This document shows positions 14,713 through 15,569 of a DNA stretch of 15,569 nt, one piece after another (positions within the stretch are counted from its first letter, which is position 1; each line of letters opens with the position of its first letter). This DNA comes from Desulfobacteraceae bacterium. Its GTDB lineage: Bacteria; Desulfobacterota; Desulfobacteria; Desulfobacterales; BuS5. The notes below the pieces were generated by a model. It was given only the letters and a program-made list of their open reading frames with translations. It did not search any database and was not told the DNA's origin. Made by a program: the position numbers and the translations under genes. The stretch spans positions 1 through 15,569 of the forward strand of contig JAUVKE010000022.1 of the NCBI GenBank assembly GCA_030592105.1. The letters are read 5' to 3'.

Positions 14713-14977
14713 ATTTGCATTAACAGGGGTATTATTATGTTTTTGCGGATTGCTTATCATGGGGTATCAATCATTAACTGGCTTAATGGCCATGAAAACA
14801 GCCGGTAAAATAATTATTATTTCGGATATTACGGGCCCGGAAGCCGCACAATGGGTTGAAAATCTTTCCGCCGGAGCCATCCATGACGCGGCAATATATT
14901 TTATGAATATGCCTTTTAGCTACATCTTCTTTTTTGCAGGTGCTTTTTTTCTTGTTCTTTCATGTTTTCAAAAATAA
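14705..14977 (+). CDS. Small two-helix membrane protein, unknown
   Basis: A 90-aa protein with two hydrophobic helices (about 5-25 and 68-87) and a soluble stretch between them (about 30-66), containing DITGPEAAQWVENL. Not recognised as any family. A strong AGGAGG (14693-14698) lies 6 bases before the ATG, and the start overlaps the TPR gene by 8 bp, so it is very likely translated as part of the TonB-system operon. With both termini probably on the same side of the inner membrane, it could be an accessory subunit of the complex, which is inference from position only. Confidence 0.75.
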   Translation: MTKFALTGVLLCFCGLLIMGYQSLTGLMAMKTAGKIIIISDITGPEAAQWVENLSAGAIHDAAIYFMNMPFSYIFFFAGAFFLVLSCFQK

Positions 14978-14999
14978 TGATATCCTTAACAAAAATAGA

Positions 15000-15440
15000 A
15001 TGCCCGGGAAAGAGAAGGGAACCTATATTCTCATTCTTTATTTGCAGCAAAAATACTTTATTGATATAGGTAAACTCGGACAGTTTTATTTCAAAAGGGG
15101 TTATTATTCATATGTCGGAAGTGCTTTTGGGCCCGGGGGCCTGCGTGCAAGATTGACCCACCATTTAAAAACAGCTGATAAACCCCACTGGCATATTGAT
15201 TATTTTCGAAAAAAAGCAAAAATCAAAGAGATCTGGGTAACAGATCATTTTAAAAAGGTAGAACATGAATGGGCATTGAATTTACATAAAATGGCCGGCG
15301 CGTCTATTCCTGTTTTCGGATTCGGATGCTCGGACTGCAAATGTCCTGCGCATCTTTTTTATTTTCAACACAGGCCTTTGAGTAAACAATTTCAAAAATT
15401 TGCTACTGGTATGGGGAATAAAATTTTAACTCCCCAATGA
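15000..15440 (+). CDS. COG1833/DUF123 (Uri, GIY-YIG-type) nuclease-like protein
   Basis: A 146-aa protein of the DUF123/COG1833 family, related to GIY-YIG endonucleases. Its substrate is not known from the sequence. It begins with KGTYILILYL, then GYYSYVGSAFGPGGLRARL (about 37-55), where YVG takes the YIG position and the downstream arginines fit the catalytic motif. HWHIDYF follows (about 64-70), then a glutamate in EHEWAL (about 89-94), and a cysteine-rich FGCSDCKCPAHL block near 107-118. ATG 15000 is chosen because the family starts just there; a TTG at 14934 would overlap the previous gene by 44 bp and add a non-family tail. There is no good Shine-Dalgarno. It has no evident link to TonB. 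Confidence 0.82.
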   Translation: MPGKEKGTYILILYLQQKYFIDIGKLGQFYFKRGYYSYVGSAFGPGGLRARLTHHLKTADKPHWHIDYFRKKAKIKEIWVTDHFKKVEHEWALNLHKMAGASIPVFGFGCSDCKCPAHLFYFQHRPLSKQFQKFATGMGNKILTPQ

Positions 15441-15457
15441 TATAAGGGAACCTCCCA

Positions 15458-15569
15458 TTGAATAATTTTTTAAAATTATTTTTAATTTTATTCTTTCTCT
15501 CTTTCACTCTCTCCTCTGCCTATATTGTTTATGCCCAGAACCACAGCTTAAATAATCTTCTTACAGATG
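15458..15569 (+). CDS. Start of an exported protein, cut by window edge
   Basis: Reading from the TTG at 15458 gives 37 codons open to the window end: NNFLK, a long Leu/Phe/Ser-rich hydrophobic core, then a signal-peptidase-like VYA-QN site at about residues 27-30, and mature sequence beginning NHSLNNLLTD. AAGGGA (15444-15449) lies 8 bases upstream and supports the TTG start. It follows the DUF123 gene by 17 bp on the same strand. The function cannot be told from this fragment. Confidence 0.55.
   Translation, partial: MNNFLKLFLILFFLSFTLSSAYIVYAQNHSLNNLLTD

Overview
The window looks like chromosomal DNA of an anaerobic Gram-negative bacterium, most likely a sulfate reducer of the Desulfobacterota (Desulfobacteraceae-like). 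The grounds are the AT-rich codon use, a methionine aminopeptidase with an N-terminal SEC-C zinc motif, a ferredoxin-nitroreductase fusion, heavy use of cobalamin riboswitches, a decayed four-helix-bundle gene and many small palindromic repeats. This assignment is an inference from gene style; there is no rRNA or other marker. All recognisable protein genes lie on the + strand.

Left part (1-6304). The window opens inside a cobalamin riboswitch on the minus strand, which serves a gene to the left. Then come methionine aminopeptidase, a crotonase-family enoyl-CoA hydratase, dTDP-4-dehydrorhamnose 3,5-epimerase (rfbC), dTDP-4-dehydrorhamnose reductase (rfbD), a UDP-glucuronate decarboxylase (UDP-xylose synthase) and a ferredoxin-nitroreductase. 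The sugar-nucleotide genes suggest cell-surface polysaccharide supply, but rfbA and rfbB are not here. The gaps between these genes are filled with palindromic elements and one broken four-helix-bundle gene.

Middle (6305-7125). A second cobalamin riboswitch, on the + strand, is followed by a strong intrinsic terminator and controls a BtuB-like TonB-dependent receptor. Its P2 arm appears to be a 96-bp palindromic repeat. A second copy of that repeat and a copy of an 86-bp MITE lie between the terminator and the receptor gene.

Right part (7126-15569). The receptor is followed by DUF3450 protein, a long TtpC-like ExbB, a short ExbB, ExbD, TonB and a TPR protein. This is the gene set of the Vibrio TonB2/TtpC energy-transduction system. 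Together these genes would import corrinoids: the receptor in the outer membrane, the ExbB/ExbD proton channel in the inner membrane, TonB spanning the periplasm, and DUF3450, TtpC and TPR proteins as periplasmic accessories. A small two-helix membrane protein, a COG1833/DUF123 GIY-YIG-type protein and the start of an exported protein close the window.

Most notable non-coding structure: three copies of an 86-bp MITE with IS66-type GTAA ends, one of them with a perfect 8-bp target duplication, and an apparent repeat insertion inside a riboswitch.
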